This document shows positions 1-6,523 of a stretch of DNA of 12,566 bases, piece after piece. The notes beneath the pieces were generated by a model, which saw only the letters and a list, made by a program, of their open reading frames with translations, had not been told where the DNA came from and did not search any database. Made by a program: the position numbers and the translations under genes. Every line of letters starts with the position of its first letter. Position 1 is the stretch's first letter. Source of the DNA: Chloroflexota bacterium (GTDB lineage Bacteria; Chloroflexota; Anaerolineae; Promineifilales; Promineifilaceae); NCBI GenBank assembly GCA_024223125.1, contig JAAEOP010001179.1:1-12566 (forward strand), read 5' to 3'.

Positions 1-1068
1 GAAAACGTGACAAAACTGTTTCCTGGACGGGGCGGCGAGGGTGAGGTAACGGCCGTAGACAATATCTCCCTGAACATCGGCAAAGGAGAATTGGTGACAC
101 TGCTTGGACCCTCTGGCTGCGGCAAGACCACAACCTTACGCATGATTGCCGGTTTCGAGTTCCCCACCACAGGCGACATCTACCTGGACAGCCAGGAAAT
201 TAACAATTTGCCCCCGCACAAACGAGACATGTCTATGGTGTTCCAGAGCTACGCCATCTTCCCCCATTTGAGCGTCTACGAAAACGTGGCTTACGGTTTG
301 AAAGTGGCTCGACTGCCCAAAAAAGAAATTCAGGAACGGGTCGCCAAAACGCTGACGTTAGTAGAATTGGATGGGTACGAAAAACGGGCGCCCAACCAGC
401 TTTCTGGCGGACAGCAGCAGCGAGTGGCGCTGGCCCGCGCCCTCATCATGGAACCGAAAGTGCTACTCATGGACGAACCGCTCTCTAACCTGGACGCTAA
501 GTTGCGGGAACAAATGCGTAACGAAATCCGGCGTATCCAGCAGGTCATCAACATCACCAGCGTCTACGTCACCCATGATCAGGTAGAAGCGATGACCATT
601 TCTGACCGCATCGTGGTCATGAATGAAGGCCGCATTGAACAAATCGGTACGCCCATCGAAATTTACCGCCATCCGCAAAGCCGTTTTGTAGCTGATTTCA
701 TTGGCCGAGCCAACTTTATTCCCGGCGTGGTGCAGGCGCAGCAAGATGGACAACTTACTGTAGACCTCCTGGGGCGCACGTTGGCCGTGACGGCCGCTGA
801 AGATGACTATACAGTGGGAACGGCCGTAACCGTCGTCGTGCGTCCAGAGATGATGGCTCTGAATCCGGCCGTGGGGGCACATGTAGATGGCATTGTGCGC
901 CGTGCCTCTTATTTGGGGGATGTGGTGGAGTATGATGTAGCCGTGGGCGAGCAACTGCTATCCTTGGTAGAAACAGACCCCCGCCACCTGACCATTTATC
1001 CCGAAGGTGAAGCGGTGCAAATAGGTTTCCTGCAAGATTGCCTATACGTGCTGCCTCTAATAGATTGA
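1..1068 (+). CDS. ABC transporter ATP-binding protein (PotA/FbpC/UgpC-type), 5' partial
   Basis: This is the cytoplasmic ATPase that powers an ABC importer of the polyamine/ferric iron/sugar (CUT1-like) group. Visible in order (numbering from the GTG at position 7): Walker A GPSGCGKTT at about residues 34-42, Q-loop in VFQSYAIFP, signature LSGGQQQR, Walker B VLLMDEP, D-loop SNLDAK, H-loop THD, then a C-terminal TOBE-like beta domain of about 110 residues. The reading frame is open to base 1 and reads ENVTKLF; ENV at this spot is typical of internal sequence after the first beta strand, so the GTG at 7 is probably an internal Val and the true start is upstream of the window. The stop is TGA at 1066-1068. 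The permease and binding-protein genes are not in view, so the substrate cannot be decided. The gene contains two exact ACGGCCGT palindromes, like most genes here but unlike the island that follows. Confidence 0.93.
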   Translation, partial: ENVTKLFPGRGGEGEVTAVDNISLNIGKGELVTLLGPSGCGKTTTLRMIAGFEFPTTGDIYLDSQEINNLPPHKRDMSMVFQSYAIFPHLSVYENVAYGLKVARLPKKEIQERVAKTLTLVELDGYEKRAPNQLSGGQQQRVALARALIMEPKVLLMDEPLSNLDAKLREQMRNEIRRIQQVINITSVYVTHDQVEAMTISDRIVVMNEGRIEQIGTPIEIYRHPQSRFVADFIGRANFIPGVVQAQQDGQLTVDLLGRTLAVTAAEDDYTVGTAVTVVVRPEMMALNPAVGAHVDGIVRRASYLGDVVEYDVAVGEQLLSLVETDPRHLTIYPEGEAVQIGFLQDCLYVLPLID

Positions 1069-1136
1069 TCTATTTAATTTAGACAGTACCGCAATAGTCG
1101 TCAGGGAATCATATACACTGTTAGCCTGGATCAATC

Positions 1137-1613
1137 ATGAACATCAATAAAAGCAGCAGACACGCAAAAATTACGGGCAACTTCGGCGAAGCATTAGTGC
1201 TGTATTGGCTGTCGAAGTATGGTTTTGAGTGTACTCTTGTTGATCATACCGGCATTGACATCATTGCCCGAAACCCTCACAATAATGAATTGATGGGAAT
1301 TTCCGTAAAGAGTCGAAGCAGGAATGAGGGATCCGAAGAGACATATGTAAGTATCCCAAACAACAATTTCAAAAAAGTTGAGGTTGCGTGTCAAACCTTT
1401 GGCTGTGTACCTTACTTTGCAATTATAGTTGATGCTGACAACATTATTCGAGCCTTTTTGCTCTCCTTGAATCATCTCCTTGAAGTAAGCCCGATGAGAA
1501 AGACATCTGCTGGGTGGAGAATGACCAAAAAGTCAATTTCTACTTATGAACATGACGAAGATATAATGATTTTTGAAATGAAAACAGAAACAAAGAGATG
1601 GTGGAACAGGTAG
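1137..1613 (+). CDS. Small protein with PD-(D/E)xK nuclease-like core
   Basis: This 158-residue protein shows the skeleton of the PD-(D/E)xK nuclease superfamily: a helix with E18 in GNFGEAL, then D41 in TGIDIIA, then S56-V57-K58 in GISVKSRS, giving an E...D...SxK pattern. This layout recalls Hjc/Mrr-like or DUF4365-like proteins, where the D and K coordinate metal and cleave the phosphodiester. I do not recognise a precise family. Ser in place of the usual Glu or Gln before VK could mean altered metal binding or a non-catalytic DNA-binding role. No membrane segment or signal peptide is visible. The start is the first ATG; no strong Shine-Dalgarno sequence precedes it. It sits directly before a restriction-modification pair on the same strand, with 222 nt between, and shares their AT-rich composition, so it may belong to the same defence island. 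That link is inferred from position only. Confidence 0.7.
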   Translation: MNINKSSRHAKITGNFGEALVLYWLSKYGFECTLVDHTGIDIIARNPHNNELMGISVKSRSRNEGSEETYVSIPNNNFKKVEVACQTFGCVPYFAIIVDADNIIRAFLLSLNHLLEVSPMRKTSAGWRMTKKSISTYEHDEDIMIFEMKTETKRWWNR

Positions 1614-1835
1614 CACTACGTTTAGCTACTATTCTGATGTTGCCCTATAACAACAAGTGAACATGATCATCAGCCTATTCAAGTACATGATTGTTGAAGA
1701 CCACACGACCGCAAAGGTTCTGGTTTTTTCTCGTGCCCGATGAACAAAGCGTTAGGTTGCTTTCAATTATTCGTAAGCGAAACACAAACATACGTGCTAA
1801 AATTGGCAAATTTCTTACGAAGGATACATTGTATA

Positions 1836-2822
1836 ATGGAACAAGGTTTATTCGCACAGACCAAAACGATTTCCTCAGAATTTAGAAATGATGCTGATAT
1901 TGTCATTTTTAATGGGGATGTAAATGACTTTATCAGCAGTTTGCCTGATGCCTCTGTCAAACTAATAATCAGTTCACCTCCCTACAATTTGGGCAAAGAA
2001 TATGAAGACAAAGTATCCATTGAAAAGTATTTAGCCTCACAGCAACAAACAATTAAGAATTTGTACCGTGTTCTGCGCCCTGATGGCAGCCTTTGCTGGC
2101 AGGTTGGGAACTATGTCCATAAAGGCGAAGTTTTTCCCCTCGACATTTATTACTATCCGATCTTCAAAGAGCAGGGGTATCAATTGCGTAACAGACTTAT
2201 CTGGCATTTTGGTCATGGGCTGCACACAAAGAAACGTTTTTCAGGCAGATACGAAACGTTGCTATGGTTTACAAAATCCGCTGATTACACCTTCAATTTA
2301 GACCCTGTTCGGGTTCCCTCAAAATATCCTGGCAAACGGCATTATAAAGGCCCCAATAAAGGTAAGCCATCTGGGAACCCTAAAGGAAAAAATCCTTCCG
2401 ATGTCTGGCAAAAGATATGTGAAGAATGGGAAGAAGGATTTTGGGAAATTCCAAATGTGAAATCAAACCATCCCGAAAAAACCATACACCCGTGCCAGTT
2501 TCCCATTGAATTGGTTGAAAGATGCGTTCTTGCCCTGACCAACGAAGGGGATAGCGTGTTTGATCCTTACGCGGGTGTCGGTTCGGCGTTGATAGCGGCC
2601 GTTAAACACGGCCGCAAAGCAATGGGCAGCGAGCAAGAATCAAATTATGTGGAAATAGCGCAACAAAGAATCGAATCATATTTAAGTGGCACACTGCGTA
2701 TAAGGCCGCTTGGCAAACCCATTCATAAACCAACGGGAAAAGAAAAGGTGTCTAAACGGCCGCCTGAATGGGATTTAGCCATTCAAAAGAAATTATTGGA
2801 AACAAAAGAGGAATATAAATGA
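1836..2822 (+). CDS. Type II DNA methyltransferase (beta class, probably N4-cytosine)
   Basis: This 328-residue enzyme transfers a methyl group from SAM to a base in DNA and protects the host from the adjacent nuclease. The catalytic motif IV, SPPYNLG, is near the N terminus (S47-Y50), and the SAM-binding motif I, FDPYAGVGS, is near the C terminus (F242-S250), followed by GRKAMGSE. That order is the beta class of the N6_N4_Mtase family. SPPY is more usual in N4-cytosine enzymes than DPPY, and the BglII and BstYI partners are, as I recall, m4C enzymes; the modified base is still inferred. The frame is open from ATG 1740, but I choose ATG 1836: it has AAGGA at 1820-1824, 11 nt upstream, and the extra 32 residues look unlike the family. 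The gene overlaps the endonuclease gene by ATGA at 2819-2822. The C-terminal 60 residues are Lys-rich. Confidence 0.92.
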   Translation: MEQGLFAQTKTISSEFRNDADIVIFNGDVNDFISSLPDASVKLIISSPPYNLGKEYEDKVSIEKYLASQQQTIKNLYRVLRPDGSLCWQVGNYVHKGEVFPLDIYYYPIFKEQGYQLRNRLIWHFGHGLHTKKRFSGRYETLLWFTKSADYTFNLDPVRVPSKYPGKRHYKGPNKGKPSGNPKGKNPSDVWQKICEEWEEGFWEIPNVKSNHPEKTIHPCQFPIELVERCVLALTNEGDSVFDPYAGVGSALIAAVKHGRKAMGSEQESNYVEIAQQRIESYLSGTLRIRPLGKPIHKPTGKEKVSKRPPEWDLAIQKKLLETKEEYK

Positions 2823-3391
2823 TAATTGGTGGGTTATACTCGTTTAATCGAGGGCGAGAGGTAATTGAAGCTAATTATAGCGATCAACTATCAGAAATCA
2901 TTGCAGTCATCGAATCCGTTGACTCTAACAGTCACAAAACGAAAGTTAGCGAAGAAAAAACGATGCCGGGCAAGCTTCTCTTCAAACCAAGTTCTCTGAA
3001 CAAATCTTTCAAAAGGGAATTCGTGAAACGTGGATGGAATCCAAATAATCGTGTCCTTTGTAATTACCCTACTAACTTCTATACTCCAGAATATTCTCCA
3101 CCATCTTCAACTCAAAACGCATACCGTGAAATGGACTTCCTCAAAAACCGGCTTGGGGTTGAGGTTCAATTCGGCAAATATGCCTTTATGGTTTACAACG
3201 TATGTGCCAAAATGACGATATTTCACAATGAGGGCTTCATTAATGTCGGCGTTGAGATTGTGCCACTAAAGGAACTCGCATCTGAAATGTCAACTGGCGT
3301 GTCTTATTTTGAGCAGTTTGTATGGGACTTGGAACATAGAGGGGTTTCAGATATTGATATTCCCGTGCTGATTATTGGTATCGCAGGGTAG
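2819..3391 (+). CDS. Type II restriction endonuclease, BglII/BstYI family
   Basis: This 190-residue protein is predicted to cut double-stranded DNA at a GATC-centred palindrome (BglII AGATCT; BstYI RGATCY). The catalytic block MDFLKNRLGVEVQFGKY places D106, E115 and Q117 with the same spacing as BglII D84, E93, Q95. Gln in place of the usual Lys is the hallmark of this family. The N-terminal KTKVSEEKTMPGKLLF, the middle GVEIVPLKELASEMSTGVSYFE and the C-terminal LIIGIAG match BstYI as I remember it. The length is slightly below that of BglII (223) and BstYI (about 203). The start is well set: AGAGGA at 2807-2812 lies 6 nt before the ATG, inside the methyltransferase gene, and the ATGA overlap suggests translational coupling, so methylase is made first. 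No controller (C) protein gene is visible. Exact specificity cannot be read from the sequence. The gene ends 35 nt from a convergent gene. Confidence 0.92.
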   Translation: MIIGGLYSFNRGREVIEANYSDQLSEIIAVIESVDSNSHKTKVSEEKTMPGKLLFKPSSLNKSFKREFVKRGWNPNNRVLCNYPTNFYTPEYSPPSSTQNAYREMDFLKNRLGVEVQFGKYAFMVYNVCAKMTIFHNEGFINVGVEIVPLKELASEMSTGVSYFEQFVWDLEHRGVSDIDIPVLIIGIAG

Positions 3392-3426
3392 ATGTAATCA
3401 GATTCAGGCAAATTTTGCTCGACTGC

Positions 3427-4119
3427 CTAAATCGTTTTCCACCAGATGCCGGTACATTCGGGGAAGCGTGTATTTGATTGCGTCTGGGCTTGTTGGGCCA
3501 TTTCGGGGCCAAAGAAAAAGTTTAACAATGCCACTGCCTCGGCTAAGTCCGCAAACTGATAATCGGTACGAATCCAGGTAGATTGAAAGTGATTTTCTGT
3601 TTCTAGCCAGGCGTAAAACGGCCGTAACCTTTCCGGCGCATGTGGTTGTGTAAAACCGGTTCCCAATGTCTCTAGCAAAATTATCGTGCCGCCAGGACGC
3701 AGCAATCGTTCCATTTCAGCCAGAGCCAGCCCCACTTCCTGCGGCCACGATTGGGGGAACCAGCCCACAAAATGGGCAAATGCCCACCCTTCAATAACCA
3801 TGTCGGCACTGTTGTTTGGGCTGGGAATAACGCGATGATCAGCGACGGCCGTGCCCCAATTTACCCTATCGTTTGCCTGTAACTTCCGTCTAGCCACCGC
3901 CAACATTGCCGCTGACTCATCAAACGCCTGAATAGACTTCACCAGCGGCGCTAACAAACAAGTCAGCCGCCCTGTGCCAGCGCCAAATTCGATGATTGTG
4001 GATGAGGTTAATGGCCGTAGATCCCCCAGTGTCGCCAAAATATTCCCAGCTACATCTTCTCGTGCCACCAGCCGTTCATACGCTTCTGCCTGCGTGGCAT
4101 AAATCGTCTTATAATCCAT
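3427..4119 (-). CDS. Class I SAM-dependent methyltransferase
   Basis: This 230-residue protein is a Methyltransf_11/25-type enzyme. It shows motif I IIEFGAGTGRLT with the glycine loop at residues 44-52, an acidic residue at the end of strand beta2 (AFDES) for the SAM ribose, a post-I ADMVIEGWAFAHF segment, and LLRPGGTIILLET, the usual strand after the substrate helix. The substrate is not evident; a small molecule is more likely than DNA because no target-recognition region is present. The ATG at 4119 has no clear Shine-Dalgarno sequence. It is last in a run of four minus-strand genes, but 59 nt with a strong palindrome separate it from the ClC gene, so it may be partly uncoupled from the operon. 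It carries two exact ACGGCCGT copies (3618 and 3845) and reads as resident chromosome. It is convergent with the restriction gene. Confidence 0.85.
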   Translation of the reverse strand: MDYKTIYATQAEAYERLVAREDVAGNILATLGDLRPLTSSTIIEFGAGTGRLTCLLAPLVKSIQAFDESAAMLAVARRKLQANDRVNWGTAVADHRVIPSPNNSADMVIEGWAFAHFVGWFPQSWPQEVGLALAEMERLLRPGGTIILLETLGTGFTQPHAPERLRPFYAWLETENHFQSTWIRTDYQFADLAEAVALLNFFFGPEMAQQAQTQSNTRFPECTGIWWKTI

Positions 4120-4128
4120 ATATCATTC

Positions 4129-4176
4129 AGACCTGCGAGGTTTCAAGCAACCTTTGGTCGCCAACCTTGCAGGTCT
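4129..4176. repeat. Intergenic palindrome AGACCTGCGAGGTT / AACCTTGCAGGTCT
   Basis: The left arm (4129-4142) and right arm (4163-4176) are reverse complements at 13 of 14 positions, around a 20-nt loop. It lies between the ClC stop and the methyltransferase start, so the transcript can form a strong hairpin there. There is no T-run after it on either strand, so it is not a standard terminator. I recall very similar arms as abundant dispersed repeats in Chloroflexota and some Bacteroidota genomes, which would make it a REP-like or MITE-like element. It may limit readthrough or protect the upstream mRNA end. Confidence 0.75.
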
Positions 4177-4178
4177 TA

Positions 4179-5975
4179 CTATTCGTCATGAACAACTTCA
4201 TCTACGGCTGTCTGCCACGCATTTTCCCGATCCGCTTTGGCCGCTTGTTCTAGTGCTTCCAAATGCTCGTCACGGCCGACCACAACCAACACATCCCCCT
4301 CCTCCAAAGGCGTTGTGGAAGAGGTATCCATTCGCACCTGGGGCGTCCCTTGTTCATTCTGATATTCCATCAACCCGACCACATTCACCTGATAACGTTT
4401 GCGAAAATCGAGATCAACCAACGTTTGCCCCCACCAGGACGGTGGAACCTGTACCCGGCGCGAACTCATACCCGGTAGTATTTGCCGTTTGCCAGCCTTT
4501 TCCCGTTGGGTGCGGTAAATGGTGCGATCATGGGCCAGAATTGACGTAACCACCAGTGTCAGCAGCGCCGGAACCATGTAAGCCGAGCCAAACACTTCAA
4601 TCGTAAACAAGATTGCGGCCAGGGGTACATTCACAATGGAAACAAGCGAGGCTGTCATGCCGGGAATAATGAGCAGCATCGGCTCATAACCAAAAACTGA
4701 TGCAGCTACCGTGGCGACCATCGTGCCAAAAAAGAGGGAGGGAACCAACAGTCCGGCCGAGCCGCCAGATGTGACCGTAGCCAACGTTGCCGGCAGCTTG
4801 GCTAAAAGAGCAATCAGAGCCACAGCCAGCGTCAACTCGCCAGCCAGAGCGGCATTGACGACGCCTTCACCCGGCCCCAAAACCAGTTCTAATCCGTTTT
4901 CCCACAAGTCGAATTCATACGTAAACCAGGCCACCGCTACCGCAATTAACCCGGTAACGGCCGCTCCCAAAAAATGTCGCTGCCGGGGATTAGTAAAACG
5001 ATGATGAAAAAAGCGGTCAGAATAGGTACGCAGTTTGCTAAAGATGATGCTGACCAGAGAAACGGCCGCCGCCACCAAAAGCACCACCCCGTAATAACGT
5101 AAATTAGACGGGGGCACAAAAAGTTGTTCTACTTCAAAAATAGCGGTGTGCCCATCTGATACTAAGTCCGTCAAAAAGAAGGCCACCAGCGCCGAGATTA
5201 AGGAGTAGAGCAGCTTTTCTACAATCGGCCGTTGGCGGTACATCACTTCAGTAGCAAAAAATGCGGCCGCAAAGGGAGCGCCTAATAAGACGGCCACGGC
5301 CGCGGCAATACCGCTCAGTTGGGCTGTCTGCAAATCATCGGGGTCGTCAGCCTGCCACCAACGCCAAAAATAGCCAAACAAGCTTACCTTTTCGCCGGCT
5401 TGCTTAATCGGCCGACGTGGCTTGAACAAACCGGCGGACACACTTTCGCCAATGAGAGTGACGCTGGCTTCCAAGCCGCCGCTGCCACCGCTGCCCAATG
5501 TGACCAAAGTGGCTACAAATTTGCGGATGGCCAGGGTGAAGGTGGGCATCTGCCAGCGCACATCTAACCCTTCTTGCCCCTGCAACACTTGCTCAAAGGC
5601 TGGTTCGGAAGCGTAGTACAGGGAAATAGCCCGTTCTAAACCATCCCCTTCCACATCGTTGAGTTCATGCAGTTTGCCCTCTCCATCTCGATAATGAATA
5701 ACGGCCGCGCGATACCAGGCTACGGCCGCGACAATGAGCGCCCCGATTAGCAGCGGAACCAAAACGAGAAGCTGCTGCGGCCCATGCCCCAATTCCTCTA
5801 AATAATGGAGCGTGGTGTGAAATAACCAATGAACAGCTTCTTTTAAGGGATAGATAACCGCCCACACGACCACGCCAATGATGATAGACTGCACCACCAA
5901 ACGACGTTCTTCTTCATCAAAGTAGTTGGGTAAATTGCGGAAGAAGTTGAGGAAATAGGTGGGGAGTGTTTTCAT
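4179..5975 (-). CDS. ClC-family chloride channel/antiporter with C-terminal TrkA-C (RCK) domain
   Basis: This 598-residue inner-membrane protein is predicted to move chloride or a similar anion, as a channel or in exchange for protons. It has many hydrophobic segments over about residues 25-500. Residues 161-171 read GSGGSGGLEAS, matching the ClC stretch usually written GSGGSxGREGP; the gating glutamate is kept as E169, but the following Gly-Pro is Ala-Ser. A second signature, GGSAGLLVPSLFFG (about residue 400), matches GGxFxPSL, and NVPLAAILFTIEVFG follows. The last 95 residues form a TrkA-C domain (VDLDFRKRYQVNVVGL ... LEEGDVLVVVGRDEHLEAL), which in other transporters binds nucleotides such as c-di-AMP or ATP, so ligand gating is plausible. 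I choose ATG 5975; in-frame codons upstream only translate the GAGATTG repeat. No Shine-Dalgarno sequence is visible, and the repeat hairpin sits directly before the start, suggesting coupling to the lipoprotein gene. Confidence 0.92.
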   Translation of the reverse strand: MKTLPTYFLNFFRNLPNYFDEEERRLVVQSIIIGVVVWAVIYPLKEAVHWLFHTTLHYLEELGHGPQQLLVLVPLLIGALIVAAVAWYRAAVIHYRDGEGKLHELNDVEGDGLERAISLYYASEPAFEQVLQGQEGLDVRWQMPTFTLAIRKFVATLVTLGSGGSGGLEASVTLIGESVSAGLFKPRRPIKQAGEKVSLFGYFWRWWQADDPDDLQTAQLSGIAAAVAVLLGAPFAAAFFATEVMYRQRPIVEKLLYSLISALVAFFLTDLVSDGHTAIFEVEQLFVPPSNLRYYGVVLLVAAAVSLVSIIFSKLRTYSDRFFHHRFTNPRQRHFLGAAVTGLIAVAVAWFTYEFDLWENGLELVLGPGEGVVNAALAGELTLAVALIALLAKLPATLATVTSGGSAGLLVPSLFFGTMVATVAASVFGYEPMLLIIPGMTASLVSIVNVPLAAILFTIEVFGSAYMVPALLTLVVTSILAHDRTIYRTQREKAGKRQILPGMSSRRVQVPPSWWGQTLVDLDFRKRYQVNVVGLMEYQNEQGTPQVRMDTSSTTPLEEGDVLVVVGRDEHLEALEQAAKADRENAWQTAVDEVVHDE

Positions 5976-6047
5976 AGAGATTGGGAGATTGGGAGATTGG
6001 AGATTAGAGATTGGGGACAATCTCTCAATCTCCAATCTCCAATCTCT
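5976..6047. repeat. GAGATTG heptamer inverted repeat (hairpin)
   Basis: On the plus strand the left arm (5976-6017) contains GAGATTG at 5977, 5985, 5993 and 6007 and the variant GAGATTA at 6000. After ACA, the right arm (6021-6047) carries the same units on the other strand. The outer 9 bp (AGAGATTGG with CCAATCTCT) pair perfectly and the rest pairs with single-base bulges. On the minus strand the element supplies the last residues and the TGA of the lipoprotein and ends one base before the ClC ATG. It looks like an inserted or slippage-expanded simple repeat that now forms the whole gene junction. Confidence 0.85.
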
Positions 6048-6519
6048 GTATTTCATAACTATTTGTTTCAGTTGTTTTCGTTAAATCAACGACTACTTTC
6101 TGGCCGCCAAAACCGTCTACCAGATCGTGGGCACGGACGGTAACGGTCGTAATCCCCTCTGGTATTTGCACATTATTTTGACTGCGGGTGAAGGGTTGTT
6201 CTGTTTCATGGGGGTGCAGCAGCAGACGGGTAAATGGGCTGTCGGGGTCGGGTTTAACGACCGTGCCATCCGGCAACACCACATCCCAACCATCGGCATA
6301 ATCTTCCCAACCGGTGTCGGGATGGGCTACTGTTACGTTAAAGCGCCAGGTATTAACGGCCGTCTCCTCTACCCTCACAAACAGCACATCTGCATCCGCA
6401 GTAGCCGGTGTAGGAACTGAGATTTTTGTAGGTACAACTGTTGGCGGTACGGCCGTAGCCACCGCCCTACCTCCACACCCCACCAACAAAACCAAACCCA
6501 GTACAAACAACAACCTCAT
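6025..6519 (-). CDS. Small predicted lipoprotein, function unknown
   Basis: This 164-residue exported protein starts with a lipoprotein signal: a hydrophobic stretch and the lipobox LVGC, with the lipidated cysteine at residue 15. A Thr/Pro/Val-rich linker follows (to about residue 42), then one compact beta-rich domain with FNVTVAHPDTGWEDYADGW and DGTVV, and near the end ITTVTVRAHDLVDGFGG. I do not recognise a named family; the domain would face the outside of the membrane. ATG 6519 is chosen over the in-frame GTG at 6534 because GAGGAG (plus-strand 6527-6532) lies 7 nt upstream and the signal peptide then begins normally. Only 4 nt separate it from the M16 peptidase stop, so the two are almost surely co-transcribed. 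The C terminus (RLEIGD) is encoded by the heptamer repeat, so that tail may be a recent replacement of the original end. Confidence 0.82.
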   Translation of the reverse strand: MRLLFVLGLVLLVGCGGRAVATAVPPTVVPTKISVPTPATADADVLFVRVEETAVNTWRFNVTVAHPDTGWEDYADGWDVVLPDGTVVKPDPDSPFTRLLLHPHETEQPFTRSQNNVQIPEGITTVTVRAHDLVDGFGGQKVVVDLTKTTETNSYEIQRLEIGD

Positions 6520-6523
6520 CCCC

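Noticed and set aside
463..954. 163-codon minus-strand open frame inside the ABC gene
   Set aside because: It lies wholly opposite a clear ATPase gene, shows no motif and has no supported start.
1080..1117. Promoter TAGACA / TATACA before the PD-(D/E)xK gene
   Set aside because: The boxes are individually reasonable but the 26-nt spacing is too long.
1740..1835. N-terminal extension of the methyltransferase from ATG 1740
   Set aside because: There is no ribosome binding site, the 32 added residues do not resemble the family, and ATG 1836 has AAGGA upstream.
1832..1837. TATAAT overlapping the methyltransferase ATG as a -10 box
   Set aside because: The nearest TTGGCA (1803-1808) is 23 nt away, too far, and a transcript from this box would start after the chosen start codon.
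3392..3426. Terminator between the convergent restriction and methyltransferase genes
   Set aside because: Only a 5-bp AGGCA/TGCCT pairing and a short GCAAATTTTGC palindrome are present, without a stable GC stem and T-run.
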